A stretch of DNA of 64,000 nucleotides from Sphingopyxis sp. JAI128. GTDB lineage: Bacteria; Pseudomonadota; Alphaproteobacteria; Sphingomonadales; Sphingomonadaceae. Where the stretch lies: positions 409,084 to 473,083 of the forward strand of contig NZ_JACHDA010000004.1 in assembly GCF_014207235.1 (NCBI RefSeq), in the 5' to 3' direction. The notes beneath the pieces are model-generated. The model ran no database searches and was not told the origin of the DNA. It worked only from the letters and a program-made list of their open reading frames with translations. Position 1 is the stretch's first letter; each line of letters begins with the position of its first letter. The position numbers and the translations under genes are program-made. Of the stretch, positions 52,922-62,090 are shown in pieces.

Positions 52922-54562
52922 ATGACGAAGGCCTATGATTTTCTGATCGTCGGCAGCGGGGCCGGTGCGCTCGTCGCGGCCGTGACGGCGAAGGTTGCGG
53001 GCCTCGAGCCACTGGTGATCGAAAAGACCGATCTCGTCGGCGGATCGACCGCACTCTCGGGCGGCATTCTGTGGCTGCCGAACAATCCGTTGATGGCGCG
53101 CGAGAGCGTGACCGACACGCGCGAGGCGTCGCTCACCTATCTCGCCAATTTCACCAGCGACACAGATCTGGTCTCGACGCCGACGCGCCGCGCTGGCTTC
53201 GTCGATGCTATCCCAGCGATGATCGCCGCGATGGAGGAGCAGGGGATGCGCTATCGCCGGTGCCCCGGCTACTGCGATTATTACGACGATCTCCCGGGAG
53301 GCCATGCGCAGGGCCGTTCGATCCAGGCCGAGCTCTTCGACCTCAACCGGCTCGGGTCCTGGAAGGGGCGCTTCCGGCGTTCGCCGACCGCGATGCCGCT
53401 GCGCACTTCCGAGGCGCGCCGCCTGCTCCTCATGAAGCGGACGGCTGCGGGCGCGCTGATGGCGATGCGGCTCGGGTCGCGGATCGCTGTGCAAAGATTT
53501 ACCGGCAAGGATGTGGTCGGCAGCGGCGGGTCGCTGCAGGGGCGGATGCTCGAGATCGTCCTGCGGCTCGGGATCGACGTCTGGACCGGAACGGCGCTTG
53601 CGAGCCTCGATATCGAAAATGGCCGGGTCGTCGGCGCGCATCTTCGCCGGGGCAACGAGATCGTTACGGTGCGCGCGCCGCGCGGCGTGCTGATCGCCGC
53701 GGGCGGCTTTGCGCGTAACCTCGCGATGCGCGAGAAATTTCAGCCGCACCCCGCGTCCGACAGCTGGACCAAGGCCAACCCCGGCGACACGGGCGAGGTG
53801 ATCGCGATGATGGAGGCTGCGGGCGCTGCGCTCGGAACCATGGATCAGGCCTGGTGGATCCAGACGCTGATACCCCCCGGTCAGAACCCACACCATGCCG
53901 TGCCCGAGACGGGCAAGCCGCTCAGCATCATGGTCGATGCATCGGGAAGCCGCTTCGTCAATGAATCGGCTTCCTACATGGAAATCGGCAATGCCATGTA
54001 CGCGCGGAACGAAACGGTGTCCGCAATCCCCGCCTGGCACATCATGGATGCCCGCTACCGCCGCCGCTATTTCTACGGGGTCAACCCGCCCGGAGCGGTG
54101 AAGCCCGAATGGATCGAGAGCGGGTGGATGAAGCGCGCGGACACGATCGGGGATCTCGCCCGCCAGTGCGGCATCGACCCCGCGGGGCTCGAGGCGACGG
54201 TCGCGCGCTTCAACATGTTCTGCCGTGAAGGTCGCGACCCCGATTTCGCACGCGGCGCCAATGTCTACAACCGCTACTATGGCGATCCGACCGTGAAACC
54301 CAATCCTTGCCTCGGACCGATCGAACAGGGTCCCTTCCTCGCAGCGCCCCTGATGCCTGGCGATGCCGGAACCTGCGGCGGCGCGTGCATCGACGAAAAT
54401 GGCCGTGTCGTTCGCCCCGACAAGTCGGTGATCGACGGGCTCTATGCGACCGGCAACAGCACGGCCTCGCTCTCTGGCCCCTATTACGCCGGGGCGGGAC
54501 TGAGTATCGGCGCGTCGAGCGTGTTCGGCTATCTTGCCGCCCGCCACGCGCAGACGAATTGA
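52922..54562 (+). CDS. FAD flavoprotein of the 3-ketosteroid dehydrogenase/fumarate reductase family
   Basis: The 546-residue flavoprotein has F-L-I-V-G-S-G-A-G-A-L-V-A-A, V-G-G-S-T-A-L-S-G-G-I-L-W-L-P-N and the closing L-Y-A-T-G-N-S-T-A-S-L followed by Y-Y-A-G-A-G-L-S-I-G-A. It is a paralogue of the gene at 18240. It should desaturate or reduce a cyclic ketone. ATG 52922 has the ribosome site AAGGAG seven bases before. The long upstream extension lies in the EthD-like gene. Its end overlaps the next SDR (TTGA). Confidence 0.88.
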   Translation: MTKAYDFLIVGSGAGALVAAVTAKVAGLEPLVIEKTDLVGGSTALSGGILWLPNNPLMARESVTDTREASLTYLANFTSDTDLVSTPTRRAGFVDAIPAMIAAMEEQGMRYRRCPGYCDYYDDLPGGHAQGRSIQAELFDLNRLGSWKGRFRRSPTAMPLRTSEARRLLLMKRTAAGALMAMRLGSRIAVQRFTGKDVVGSGGSLQGRMLEIVLRLGIDVWTGTALASLDIENGRVVGAHLRRGNEIVTVRAPRGVLIAAGGFARNLAMREKFQPHPASDSWTKANPGDTGEVIAMMEAAGAALGTMDQAWWIQTLIPPGQNPHHAVPETGKPLSIMVDASGSRFVNESASYMEIGNAMYARNETVSAIPAWHIMDARYRRRYFYGVNPPGAVKPEWIESGWMKRADTIGDLARQCGIDPAGLEATVARFNMFCREGRDPDFARGANVYNRYYGDPTVKPNPCLGPIEQGPFLAAPLMPGDAGTCGGACIDENGRVVRPDKSVIDGLYATGNSTASLSGPYYAGAGLSIGASSVFGYLAARHAQTN

Positions 54563-55350
54563 GAGCCGCGATAACAGATCTCTCGCCCGCCGCCTTGTTC
54601 GGCATCGATGGAAAGGTCGCGCTCGTCACCGGAGGAACCTCGGGAATTGGCCGCATGATCGCCGAAGGACTCGTGGCAGCCGGCGCACGGGTCTATGTCA
54701 CGGCGCGAACGCCCGCCGATGTCGAGGAGACCGCGGCGGCGCTCGGCTGTCACGGGATCGTCGCCGATCTCGGTAATAGCGAAGGCATTGCGGCGGTGGC
54801 GACCGCCCTGTCCGGCGAAAGCAGGCTGGATATCCTCGTAAACAATGCCGGGACTGTGTGGCTTGCCCCGATCGAGCAATTTCCCCGCGAAGGCTTCGCA
54901 CATGTCCTCGATCTCAACGTCTCGGCGCCCTTCATGCTTGTGCAGGCCCTGTTGCCGCTGCTGCGGGCGTCGGCGCGTCCGGACGATCCGGCGCGCGTGA
55001 TCAATATCGCCTCGATAGGCGCCTTTCGCGCCGGTGGCTGGGACAATTTCTCCAACAGCCCGAGCAAGGCGGCGCTGATCTCGCTGACCCAGCATCTTGG
55101 AGCGCGTCTTGCGGGCGAGAATATCAGTGTAAATGCGATCGCGCCGGGCCTCTTTCCCTCGCGTCTGACGGACGCGACCGTGCCGCTCGACGACCCCGCG
55201 GTTTGCGCCGCCGTCGCTTCCCCGCTCGGCAATCGGGTCGGCACCGCCGAGGATATTGCGGGCGCGGTCATCTATCTCGCCTCGCGGGCCGGCGCATGGC
55301 TCACCGGCATCACGTTGCCGGTCAGCGGCGGCCGGGCAACGATCGACTGA
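54559..55350 (+). CDS. SDR-fold protein lacking the catalytic tyrosine
   Basis: The 263-residue SDR has V-T-G-G-T-S-G-I-G (23-31), N-N-A-G (95-98) and I-N-I-A-S (148-152). The Y-x3-K motif is replaced: it reads F-S-N166-S-P-S-K170, so Asn stands for Tyr (one base change from TAC to AAC). No ATG precedes the conserved part; the likely start is TTG 54559, which overlaps the flavoprotein stop. It may use another residue for catalysis or be inactive. Its stop directly abuts the convergent MFS stop. Confidence 0.8.
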   Translation: MRAAITDLSPAALFGIDGKVALVTGGTSGIGRMIAEGLVAAGARVYVTARTPADVEETAAALGCHGIVADLGNSEGIAAVATALSGESRLDILVNNAGTVWLAPIEQFPREGFAHVLDLNVSAPFMLVQALLPLLRASARPDDPARVINIASIGAFRAGGWDNFSNSPSKAALISLTQHLGARLAGENISVNAIAPGLFPSRLTDATVPLDDPAVCAAVASPLGNRVGTAEDIAGAVIYLASRAGAWLTGITLPVSGGRATID

Positions 55351-56709
55351 CTATGCCCCAAATGGTCGGGCGGACGCTTGCGCTGCCGCTTCGGCGGCCT
55401 CGGTTGCTTCGACCGCGCGGCGCATCGGCGCAAGTCCAAGGAGAAAGAGGAGGACGATGATGGGCGTGGCGCCGAGGAAAGTCAGCGTCAGCGCCGTTCC
55501 GATCGCGCTCCCGTCCGCGGCGATATGCGTCGAGATCCAGGCAACCAGCGTCGGCCCTGCACCGAAGCCGAGCAGATTGTAGCTGAACAGGAAGATGCCG
55601 GTTGCGATGCCGCGCCGGTTCGCCGGCGTCGCAAGTGCGAGGCCCGAGGCGGCGACGGCAATGAAGGGGCCTGCGACGCTGAGGATCGAGAGGCCGACGA
55701 GCGCCACCGGCAGAACGCCCGATGAGAAGGCGGCTACGGCCGCCACGGCCATCACCGGCATCGCGAAAAGATAGAGGCGCATATGCGCGTCGCGGTAGCC
55801 CCTGGACTGGAGATAGTCGGCGAGGAAGCCGCCGCCGAGCATTCCGGCGATGCCGCCGGCCATATGGATGGCCCCGAGTACCGCGCCGACGTGCGCGATG
55901 TTCCAGCCGAAGGCCCGTTGCATATAGGCAGGCTGCCATGCGGCATTACCCGCCATCACGAGGCACATGAGACTGAAGCCCGCGATGTGGAAGATGTAGA
56001 AGCGGCGATGCTTTGCGAGATGGGCCGACGCCGTGCCCGTCTCGTCGCCGCGCGGCCCTGCCGCAACCTTGCGCGCCGGCTCGGGAACCAGGAAGATCAG
56101 GAAGGATGCGGGCACGCCGATCGCGCCGATGGTGAGAAAGACCATTTGCCAGGGCGCGACCGGCCCGAGCAGTGGCAAGATGATTCCGCCAAGGTCGCTG
56201 GCCTCCTTGACCAGATAGCCGCCTACCGTCAGCGCGAGTGCGCCGCCGGCGATCGCGCCGAGCGAGAATACCGAGATCGCGCGGCTCAGCTTTTCGCGCG
56301 ACACCGCATCGCCGATCATCGAATAGGCTGCGGGAAGCAGCGCCGCTTCCCCGGCGCCGACGCCGAAGCGGGCGAGGAGCAGCTGGTCATAGCTTTGTGC
56401 AAGGCCGCTTGCCGCGCTGAACAAGGACCAGATGAGAATGCCGAGGAAGATGATCGGCCGGCGCGGAAAGCGATCGACAAGGAACCCGATCGGGAGCCCG
56501 CAGAGCGTGTAAAATATGACGAAAGCAGCCCCCTGGAGAAAGCTGACCTCGACGTCGCTGACGCCGAGATCGGCCTTGAGGGGCTCGACGAGCAGGTTGA
56601 TGATCTGCCGGTCGAGATAGGCGAGCGCGTAACTCAGAAGCAGCACGGCGACGAGCGCGGCGGCACTCCCCCGACGCGTCGTGGCGATGCCGGCGCGCTC
56701 CCCCACCAT
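55351..56709 (-). CDS. MFS transporter (spinster-like)
   Basis: The 452-residue carrier has 12 hydrophobic segments and starts L-S-Y-A-L-A-Y-L-D-R-Q-I-I-N-L-L, typical of spinster-type MFS proteins. It has the loop G-F-L-V-D-R-F-P-R-R-P and R-F-G-V-G-A-G-E-A-A-L-L-P-A-A-Y-S in TM4-5. It differs from the two other MFS genes. It overlaps the TonB receptor stop (TGATG), so receptor and inner-membrane carrier are probably one uptake unit. Confidence 0.9.
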   Translation of the reverse strand: MVGERAGIATTRRGSAAALVAVLLLSYALAYLDRQIINLLVEPLKADLGVSDVEVSFLQGAAFVIFYTLCGLPIGFLVDRFPRRPIIFLGILIWSLFSAASGLAQSYDQLLLARFGVGAGEAALLPAAYSMIGDAVSREKLSRAISVFSLGAIAGGALALTVGGYLVKEASDLGGIILPLLGPVAPWQMVFLTIGAIGVPASFLIFLVPEPARKVAAGPRGDETGTASAHLAKHRRFYIFHIAGFSLMCLVMAGNAAWQPAYMQRAFGWNIAHVGAVLGAIHMAGGIAGMLGGGFLADYLQSRGYRDAHMRLYLFAMPVMAVAAVAAFSSGVLPVALVGLSILSVAGPFIAVAASGLALATPANRRGIATGIFLFSYNLLGFGAGPTLVAWISTHIAADGSAIGTALTLTFLGATPIIVLLFLLGLAPMRRAVEATEAAEAAAQASARPFGA

Positions 56710-58880
56710 CAGAAGCTCAGCTTTGCCGACACGCCGAAGCTGCGCGGTCGCGCATAGGCGACCGAGTCACCCGCGGCGGACTCGGGCTGATAGAGCGCAT
56801 AGAGCTCGTTCGCGAGATTACGGCCCCAGAGCGAGAGGCGGAACTGGTCGCCCGGGAAGACATAGGCGATCTCGCTGTTGAGCAGCACATAGGCGCCCTC
56901 CTTGAGGCGATTGCCCGGATCCCAGAAGAACCGTCCCGAATAATAGGCCGAACCGCTGAGTTCGACGGCGTCGCCGCGCGCGAGTTCGACGCGGTAGTCG
57001 GCCGCGAGCGACGCGGTGAACTCCGGGGTGCGAATGAGCTCATTGCCGGTCGCGCCGTCGCTGTTGATCTCGCCGGTACACGGGTTGAGCGCGCCGAGCG
57101 GAATCGTCGCATTGCCGTAGGTCGGCGCACCGCGCGGGCAGAAGATCGTCGCCGTCGGGAAATTCTTGTAGCGACTATGGGTGTAGGCCGCGCTCGCGCG
57201 GACGTTGAAATCGGGGAACAACTCGGTCGAGACCTCGATTTCACCGCCATAGATTTCGGCGGCCGCGGCATTGAAGACCTGGGTCAATCCGCCCGCGTTC
57301 GGGTTGAATGCCTGGAACTGGATGTTGCTATAATCATAGTGGAAGCCTGCAATGCTGAAGCTGGTCCGCCCGCGGCCATATTTATAGCCGGCTTCGAAGG
57401 CGCTGACCTTCTCGGGCTCGACCGCGTTCACGACGAGCGCGCCGCTTGCCAGAATGCCGTCGAACAGCCCGCTCTTGAAGCCGCGGCTCCAGGTCGCATA
57501 GATGTTCGACGAGGGCGTCAGCGCATAGCGGAGCCCAAGCCGCGGCGTCAGATTCTTGAACGTCTTGTTGCGTTCGATGGCGAGCGCACCGCGCGTGATC
57601 TCATAGTCCTTGCGCTCGTAATTATAGCGAAGCCCGCCGATCAGCGTGAGATTGCCAAGTCCGATATTGACCTCGCCGAAGGGTGCGACCGCTTCGGTCT
57701 TGAGGCGCGTCGCGTTGAAGATCGGGCCCTGGTTCACGATCGTCGCGCCGATCGCATCATCATTATAATAAAAGACCCCGAGGAACCATTTGAAGCTGTC
57801 GCTGCCATTGGAAACGAGGTTCAGTTCCTGTGCGTAGGTTTCTTGGGTGCCGGGCAGATCGGCACGCCCGATCGCCAGATTCGTGCGATCCGTGTCGGTG
57901 ACGAGATAGGTCTTGGTCTTCTGGTAGCTCGAGATCGAGGAGAGGGTCGCAAAACCGAGATCGAACTCGCCGGTCAGGCTCGCCTGGTCCGAGTTGACGT
58001 TGATCACCGGATCGAAGGTCAGCGACACTTCGCGCGGACCGCCCGCCTTGACCGAGCCCGGCAGATTGACAGACGTGCTGTTGCTATTGAGCACGCCGAG
58101 CGCGAAGGCCGCGCCGCTGCGCCGCTCGGCATGCCCGCCGGACAGGGTGAGCTTTACGGAATCGCTCGGTTCGAACAGCAGTTTGCCGCGCAGCGAGAGT
58201 GCGTTGAGATCCGAGACTCGATTGCCGGTGGCGATGTTGCGCGTATAGCCCTCATCGTCCGAGTAGAGGAACGCCATGCTGACCGCGAGCGTGTCGGTAA
58301 TCCCGGTGCTGCCATAGGCCGTGAGCCGCACGTCGTCGAAACGGCCATAGCTTGCCGAGAGCGTGGCAGTCGGCGTGAAGCTCGGGGCACGGGTCGTGAT
58401 GCGGATTGCGCCGCCGGTCGCGTTTCGTCCGAACAAGGTTCCCTGCGGACCCTTCAGCACTTCGATCTGTTCGAGGTCGACGAGATCGGAGAAGTTACCG
58501 ATCTGGCTCGGCTGATAGACGCCGTCGACATAGATCGCCACATTGGCATCGCTGCCTGCCGACGAAACCGTCGTGCCGATGCCGCGTACCGTCGGCTGAG
58601 CAAACGCGCCATTGGTCGCGAAGTTGAGGCCGGGCACCGCGCTCGAAAGATCTTCGCTCGTCCGGATGCCAGCCGCCTCGAGGGCGTCGCCGTTCAATGC
58701 GGTGATAGAAATCGGGACGTCGGTGAGGCGTTCGGCTCGACGCTGCGCGGTCACGATGATATCGTCGGCACCATCGTCAGCCGCTGCCGAATCGCCCGTC
58801 GAGGTGCCGTCGGTCGTCTGGGCTGCGGCCGGAACGGCCAGAAGGCATATGGCGGGCAGGGCCCATCCCAGTTTCTTCAT
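56709..58880 (-). CDS. TonB-dependent outer-membrane receptor
   Basis: The 723-residue receptor has a Sec signal peptide (about 1-21, ending A-V-P-A-A-A-Q), a TonB box D-I-I-V-T-A-Q-R-R, and a plug with I-E-V-L-K-G-P-Q-G-T-L-F-G-R-N-A-T-G-G-A-I. The barrel ends A-K-L-S-F. It is smaller than the receptor at 2673. It is co-transcribed with an MFS carrier and divergent from the AtuA-like operon. It likely imports a pathway substrate. Confidence 0.93.
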   Translation of the reverse strand: MKKLGWALPAICLLAVPAAAQTTDGTSTGDSAAADDGADDIIVTAQRRAERLTDVPISITALNGDALEAAGIRTSEDLSSAVPGLNFATNGAFAQPTVRGIGTTVSSAGSDANVAIYVDGVYQPSQIGNFSDLVDLEQIEVLKGPQGTLFGRNATGGAIRITTRAPSFTPTATLSASYGRFDDVRLTAYGSTGITDTLAVSMAFLYSDDEGYTRNIATGNRVSDLNALSLRGKLLFEPSDSVKLTLSGGHAERRSGAAFALGVLNSNSTSVNLPGSVKAGGPREVSLTFDPVINVNSDQASLTGEFDLGFATLSSISSYQKTKTYLVTDTDRTNLAIGRADLPGTQETYAQELNLVSNGSDSFKWFLGVFYYNDDAIGATIVNQGPIFNATRLKTEAVAPFGEVNIGLGNLTLIGGLRYNYERKDYEITRGALAIERNKTFKNLTPRLGLRYALTPSSNIYATWSRGFKSGLFDGILASGALVVNAVEPEKVSAFEAGYKYGRGRTSFSIAGFHYDYSNIQFQAFNPNAGGLTQVFNAAAAEIYGGEIEVSTELFPDFNVRASAAYTHSRYKNFPTATIFCPRGAPTYGNATIPLGALNPCTGEINSDGATGNELIRTPEFTASLAADYRVELARGDAVELSGSAYYSGRFFWDPGNRLKEGAYVLLNSEIAYVFPGDQFRLSLWGRNLANELYALYQPESAAGDSVAYARPRSFGVSAKLSF

Positions 58881-58944
58881 GTTACTCTCCCTGTTGATCT
58901 GGTTGGCGCCTGTCTGACGCAGGTCGGCCGTAGCGTCAACTATC

Positions 58945-58970
58945 CTGTATATAATTTATCTAGTATATAG
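58945..58970. promoter_or_regulatory. Near-palindrome CTGTATA-N12-TATATAG with TATAAT box
   Basis: The AT-rich stretch 58945-58970 reads similarly on both strands (CTnTATA / TATAnAG) and contains a perfect TATAAT at 58950-58955. It lies between the divergent TonB receptor and AtuA-like operons. CTATATAC, the end of its reverse complement, also occurs at 50984-50991 before the five-gene operon at 51027. Confidence 0.5.
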
Positions 58971-59045
58971 AAATATGCACGGCTAGCGTGCGGCCGTGAA
59001 TCGGCGGCGCCGACCGCTCGACGGAAAATGATCGGGAGAGTTTAC

Positions 59046-60851
59046 ATGGCCCTGGATATTGTCCGCATTGGAGGCGCATGCGCCTTCTATGGCGATTCGA
59101 GCGTCGCCCCCCGCCAGCTGATCGATGCCGGGGTGGACTATCTGATCCTCGACTATCTTGCCGAAGCGACGATGTCGCAGCTCGGCGCCATGAAGAAGCA
59201 TCGTGCGGATCTGGGCTATGCCGCCGACTTCACCGAGTGGGTCTGGAAGGATAATCTCGCGGCGCTCCGCGAGACCGGCACCAGGATCGTCACCAATGCC
59301 GGCGGCGTCAATCCGCGCGCCTGCGTCGAACGGATGCAGGCACTGGCGCAGGAGGCGGGCCTCGACTTCAGGATCGCCTTCGTCGAGGGCGACGATCTGA
59401 GCGGGCGGGTCGATGACATCGCGCACAGCCGGGAAATGTTCACCGACGGGCCCTTCCCGCCGCTCGACAGGATCAGCACGGCGAACGCCTATCTCGGAGC
59501 CTCGCCCATAGCGCGAGCGCTTGCGCTCGGGGCGGACGTCGTCATCACCGGGCGGTGCGTCGATTCGGCGCTGACCCTCGGCATCCTGATGCACGAGTTC
59601 GAGTGGAGCGCCTCCGACTATGACAAGCTCGCGCAAGGTTCGCTGGCGGGCCATGTGATCGAATGTGGCGCGCAAGGCTCGGGCGGGCTGTTCACCGACT
59701 GGGAATTGGTCCCCGACTGGGCCAATATCGGCTACCCAATAGTCGAATGCGCGGCGGATGGCAGCTTTGTCGTCACCAAGCCCGACAACAGCGGCGGGTT
59801 GGTGAGCGAGGCCGTCGTGGCCGAGCAGATCCTCTATGAAGTCGGCGATCCGCAGGCCTATATGCTGCCCGATGTCGTCTGCGACTTCGCCGACGTCAAG
59901 GTCGAGGCGGTCGGCGACCAGCGGGTACGCGTAACGGGGGCCAAGGGCTATCCGCCAACAGGCAACTACAAGGTCTGCGTGACCTGGGCGGACGGGTGGC
60001 GCAGCCTCGGTTTCATGCCTGTCGTCGGCCGCGATGCCGCCCGGAAAGCGCAGCGCCAGGCGGAAGCGGTGCTCGAGCGCGTCGAAACCATGCTGCGCGA
60101 GCGCAATATGGGCCCCTTCCGGGCATCGCGCATCGAGTTGCTTGGCACCGAGTCCAGCTACGGGGCGCATGCGCGGGCGCTCTCGACCCGGGAAGTCGTC
60201 TACAAGCTCGCGGTCGAGCATGACGATCGCGCCGCGTTCAAACCCTTTCTTCGCGAGTTCGATAGCCCGACCACCTCGATGTCGGCTGGAACCACCGGCT
60301 GGTTCGGCGGACGCGCCGAAGTGAAGCCCGTCATGCGTGTCTTTTCTACCGTCATTTCGCGCGGCGCGGTGGCCGTCTCGATCCAATGCGGCACGGCGCA
60401 GGAGAGCTGGGTCGCCGAGAATCCGGAATCCCTCTTTACGCCGTCCGCGATCGTCCGGCCCGCTGCTCCGCCCGCGCCGGCCGAGCCGTCCGGCGCGATC
60501 ACCGAAGTGCCGCTTGTCGAACTCGCCTGGGCGCGCAGCGGCGACAAGGGCGATGCCTTCAACATCGGCGTCATCGCGCGCGAGGAGGCTTATCTTCCGT
60601 GGATCGGCGCGGCCCTGACGCCCGCCGCGATGCTCGACTGGTTCGACCACGAGTTCGAGGGCGCGGCCAATCCCGCGGTGAAGAGATACGAGGTCCCCGG
60701 GCTCAATGCGATCAATCTCCATTTTCTCGACGCGCTCGGCGGCGGCCAGTTCGCAAGCCTCCGTCTCGATCCGCTCGCCAAGGGCAAGGCGCAGCAGCTG
60801 CTCGACATGCCCGTCCGAATTCCGGAATCCCTTTTGCCTGCCGGTCGCTGA
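59046..60851 (+). CDS. AtuA-like (DUF1446) acyclic-terpene-utilisation family protein
   Basis: The 601-residue protein has the AtuA start I-V-R-I-G-G-A-C-A-F-Y-G-D-S, then Y-L-I-L-D-Y-L-A-E-A-T-M and N-A-G-G-V-N-P, typical of the DUF1446 domain (about 1-450). A small C-terminal domain (about 490-600) begins V-E-L-A-W-A-R-S-G-D-K-G-D. AtuA is required for citronellol/geraniol catabolism but its exact reaction is not established. No geranyl-CoA carboxylase genes lie here, so the context differs from the classical atu cluster. ATG 59046 follows GGGAGAG. Confidence 0.85.
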   Translation: MALDIVRIGGACAFYGDSSVAPRQLIDAGVDYLILDYLAEATMSQLGAMKKHRADLGYAADFTEWVWKDNLAALRETGTRIVTNAGGVNPRACVERMQALAQEAGLDFRIAFVEGDDLSGRVDDIAHSREMFTDGPFPPLDRISTANAYLGASPIARALALGADVVITGRCVDSALTLGILMHEFEWSASDYDKLAQGSLAGHVIECGAQGSGGLFTDWELVPDWANIGYPIVECAADGSFVVTKPDNSGGLVSEAVVAEQILYEVGDPQAYMLPDVVCDFADVKVEAVGDQRVRVTGAKGYPPTGNYKVCVTWADGWRSLGFMPVVGRDAARKAQRQAEAVLERVETMLRERNMGPFRASRIELLGTESSYGAHARALSTREVVYKLAVEHDDRAAFKPFLREFDSPTTSMSAGTTGWFGGRAEVKPVMRVFSTVISRGAVAVSIQCGTAQESWVAENPESLFTPSAIVRPAAPPAPAEPSGAITEVPLVELAWARSGDKGDAFNIGVIAREEAYLPWIGAALTPAAMLDWFDHEFEGAANPAVKRYEVPGLNAINLHFLDALGGGQFASLRLDPLAKGKAQQLLDMPVRIPESLLPAGR

Positions 60852-60881
60852 TGTGGAGCGCTGTGCAGCGGAGATATGCTG

Positions 60882-61679
60882 ATGACCGATAAACCATTGA
60901 TTGCCGAGCGCGACGGGGCCGTCGCGATCCTGCGCCTGAACCGCCCGGCCGGGGGCAACACGATCGACCTGGCGCTTGCGCGGGCTCTCGAACAGGAGGT
61001 CCTCGTCCTTGCAGACGACGCCTCGGTCCGCGCCATCCTCCTGACCGGAGAAGGCAGGCTCTTCTGCGGCGGCGGCGATATCGCCGCCTTCGCATCCGCC
61101 GGCGAGGACGCGCCGGCCTTTCTCTTCGAGCTTGCCGATACGTTGCACCGGTCGGTGGACCTGCTTGCCGGGATGCAAAAGCCCCTCGTCGTTGCGGTCA
61201 ACGGCCCGGCGGCTGGCGCGGGTTTCAGCCTCGCCATTGCAGGAGACATTGTATTGGCGGCGCCCTCGGCGCATTTCACGGCGGCGTATGCCGGGGTCGG
61301 GCTGACCCCCGACGGAGGAATGAGCTGGCTCCTTCCACGGCTCGTCGGATTGCGCCGCGCGCAGGATATCATCCTGAACAATCGGCGCGTCGACGCCGCT
61401 GAGGCGGTCGCGATCGGTCTCGTGAGCCGTATCGCGGACGAGGGGAAGCTGATGGAGGAGGCGCTGGCGACGGCCGCGCACCTCGCCGAAGGTCCAGTCG
61501 CCGCGATCGGCGGCGCACGCACCTTGCTCGCCGCGAGCGCCACGCGCAGCCTCAAGGAGCAGCTGGATGCGGAGGCACGGCGTATCTCCGAGGCAGCAGG
61601 CGGCGCCGAGGCGCAAGAGGGAATTGCTGCCTTTCTCGCGCGCCGCAAACCTCGCTTCATCGAGGGGCGAGATCATTGA
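60882..61679 (+). CDS. Enoyl-CoA hydratase/isomerase (PaaG-like crotonase)
   Basis: The 265-residue crotonase has R-L-F-C-G-G-G-D-I-A-A-F and N-G-P-A-A-G-A-G-F-S-L-A as oxyanion-hole regions. G-L-T-P-D-G-G-M-S-W-L-L-P-R is the pattern of PaaG-like isomerases, with Asp instead of the second Glu. A delta-isomerase activity on an enoyl-CoA is likely. ATG 60882 has GGAG spacing; 60876 is an alternative. It lies between the AtuA-like gene and the ferredoxin. Confidence 0.86.
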   Translation: MTDKPLIAERDGAVAILRLNRPAGGNTIDLALARALEQEVLVLADDASVRAILLTGEGRLFCGGGDIAAFASAGEDAPAFLFELADTLHRSVDLLAGMQKPLVVAVNGPAAGAGFSLAIAGDIVLAAPSAHFTAAYAGVGLTPDGGMSWLLPRLVGLRRAQDIILNNRRVDAAEAVAIGLVSRIADEGKLMEEALATAAHLAEGPVAAIGGARTLLAASATRSLKEQLDAEARRISEAAGGAEAQEGIAAFLARRKPRFIEGRDH

Positions 61680-61772
61680 CTTGGGCTTCGCGCGTGGATC
61701 GCCAGAGCGACGGCGCAGCGCGTCCGCTTTCTCCCCTTCAACAAGCCCATCCCTTCTAGACAGGAACCGACC

Positions 61773-62090
61773 ATGGCCAAACTGATCATCGTGACCCGTG
61801 ACGGGACCGAACATGAAATCACCGGCGACACCAGCCTGACGGTGATGGAGAATATCCGCGACGCCGGGTTCGACGAACTGCTCGCACTGTGCGGGGGCTG
61901 TTGCAGCTGCGCGACCTGCCATGTCCATGTGGAGGCCGGCGATGTCGATGCGCTGCCCGCAATGACCGAGGATGAGAATGATCTCCTCGATTCGTCCGAT
62001 CATCGGGGTCCGACCTCGCGTCTGTCGTGCCAGCTCCCCTTCACCGACGCCCTCGACGGGCTGCGTGTGCGGCTGGCAGACGCGGACTGA
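61773..62090 (+). CDS. 2Fe-2S ferredoxin, putidaredoxin/adrenodoxin type
   Basis: The 105-residue ferredoxin has cysteines C40-x5-C46-x2-C49 and C86, the spacing of putidaredoxin-type carriers, with an extra C43-C44 pair. It is the natural type of electron donor for P450cam-like enzymes, two of which lie at 5218 and 43887. No NADH:ferredoxin reductase is found in the window. It is the last gene of the AtuA-like operon and the nearest complete gene to the lasso locus. Confidence 0.93.
   Translation: MAKLIIVTRDGTEHEITGDTSLTVMENIRDAGFDELLALCGGCCSCATCHVHVEAGDVDALPAMTEDENDLLDSSDHRGPTSRLSCQLPFTDALDGLRVRLADAD

Noticed and set aside
57177..58970. A 597-codon open frame on the plus strand
   Set aside because: It is a shadow of the TonB receptor, which has a signal peptide, TonB box and plug motif.
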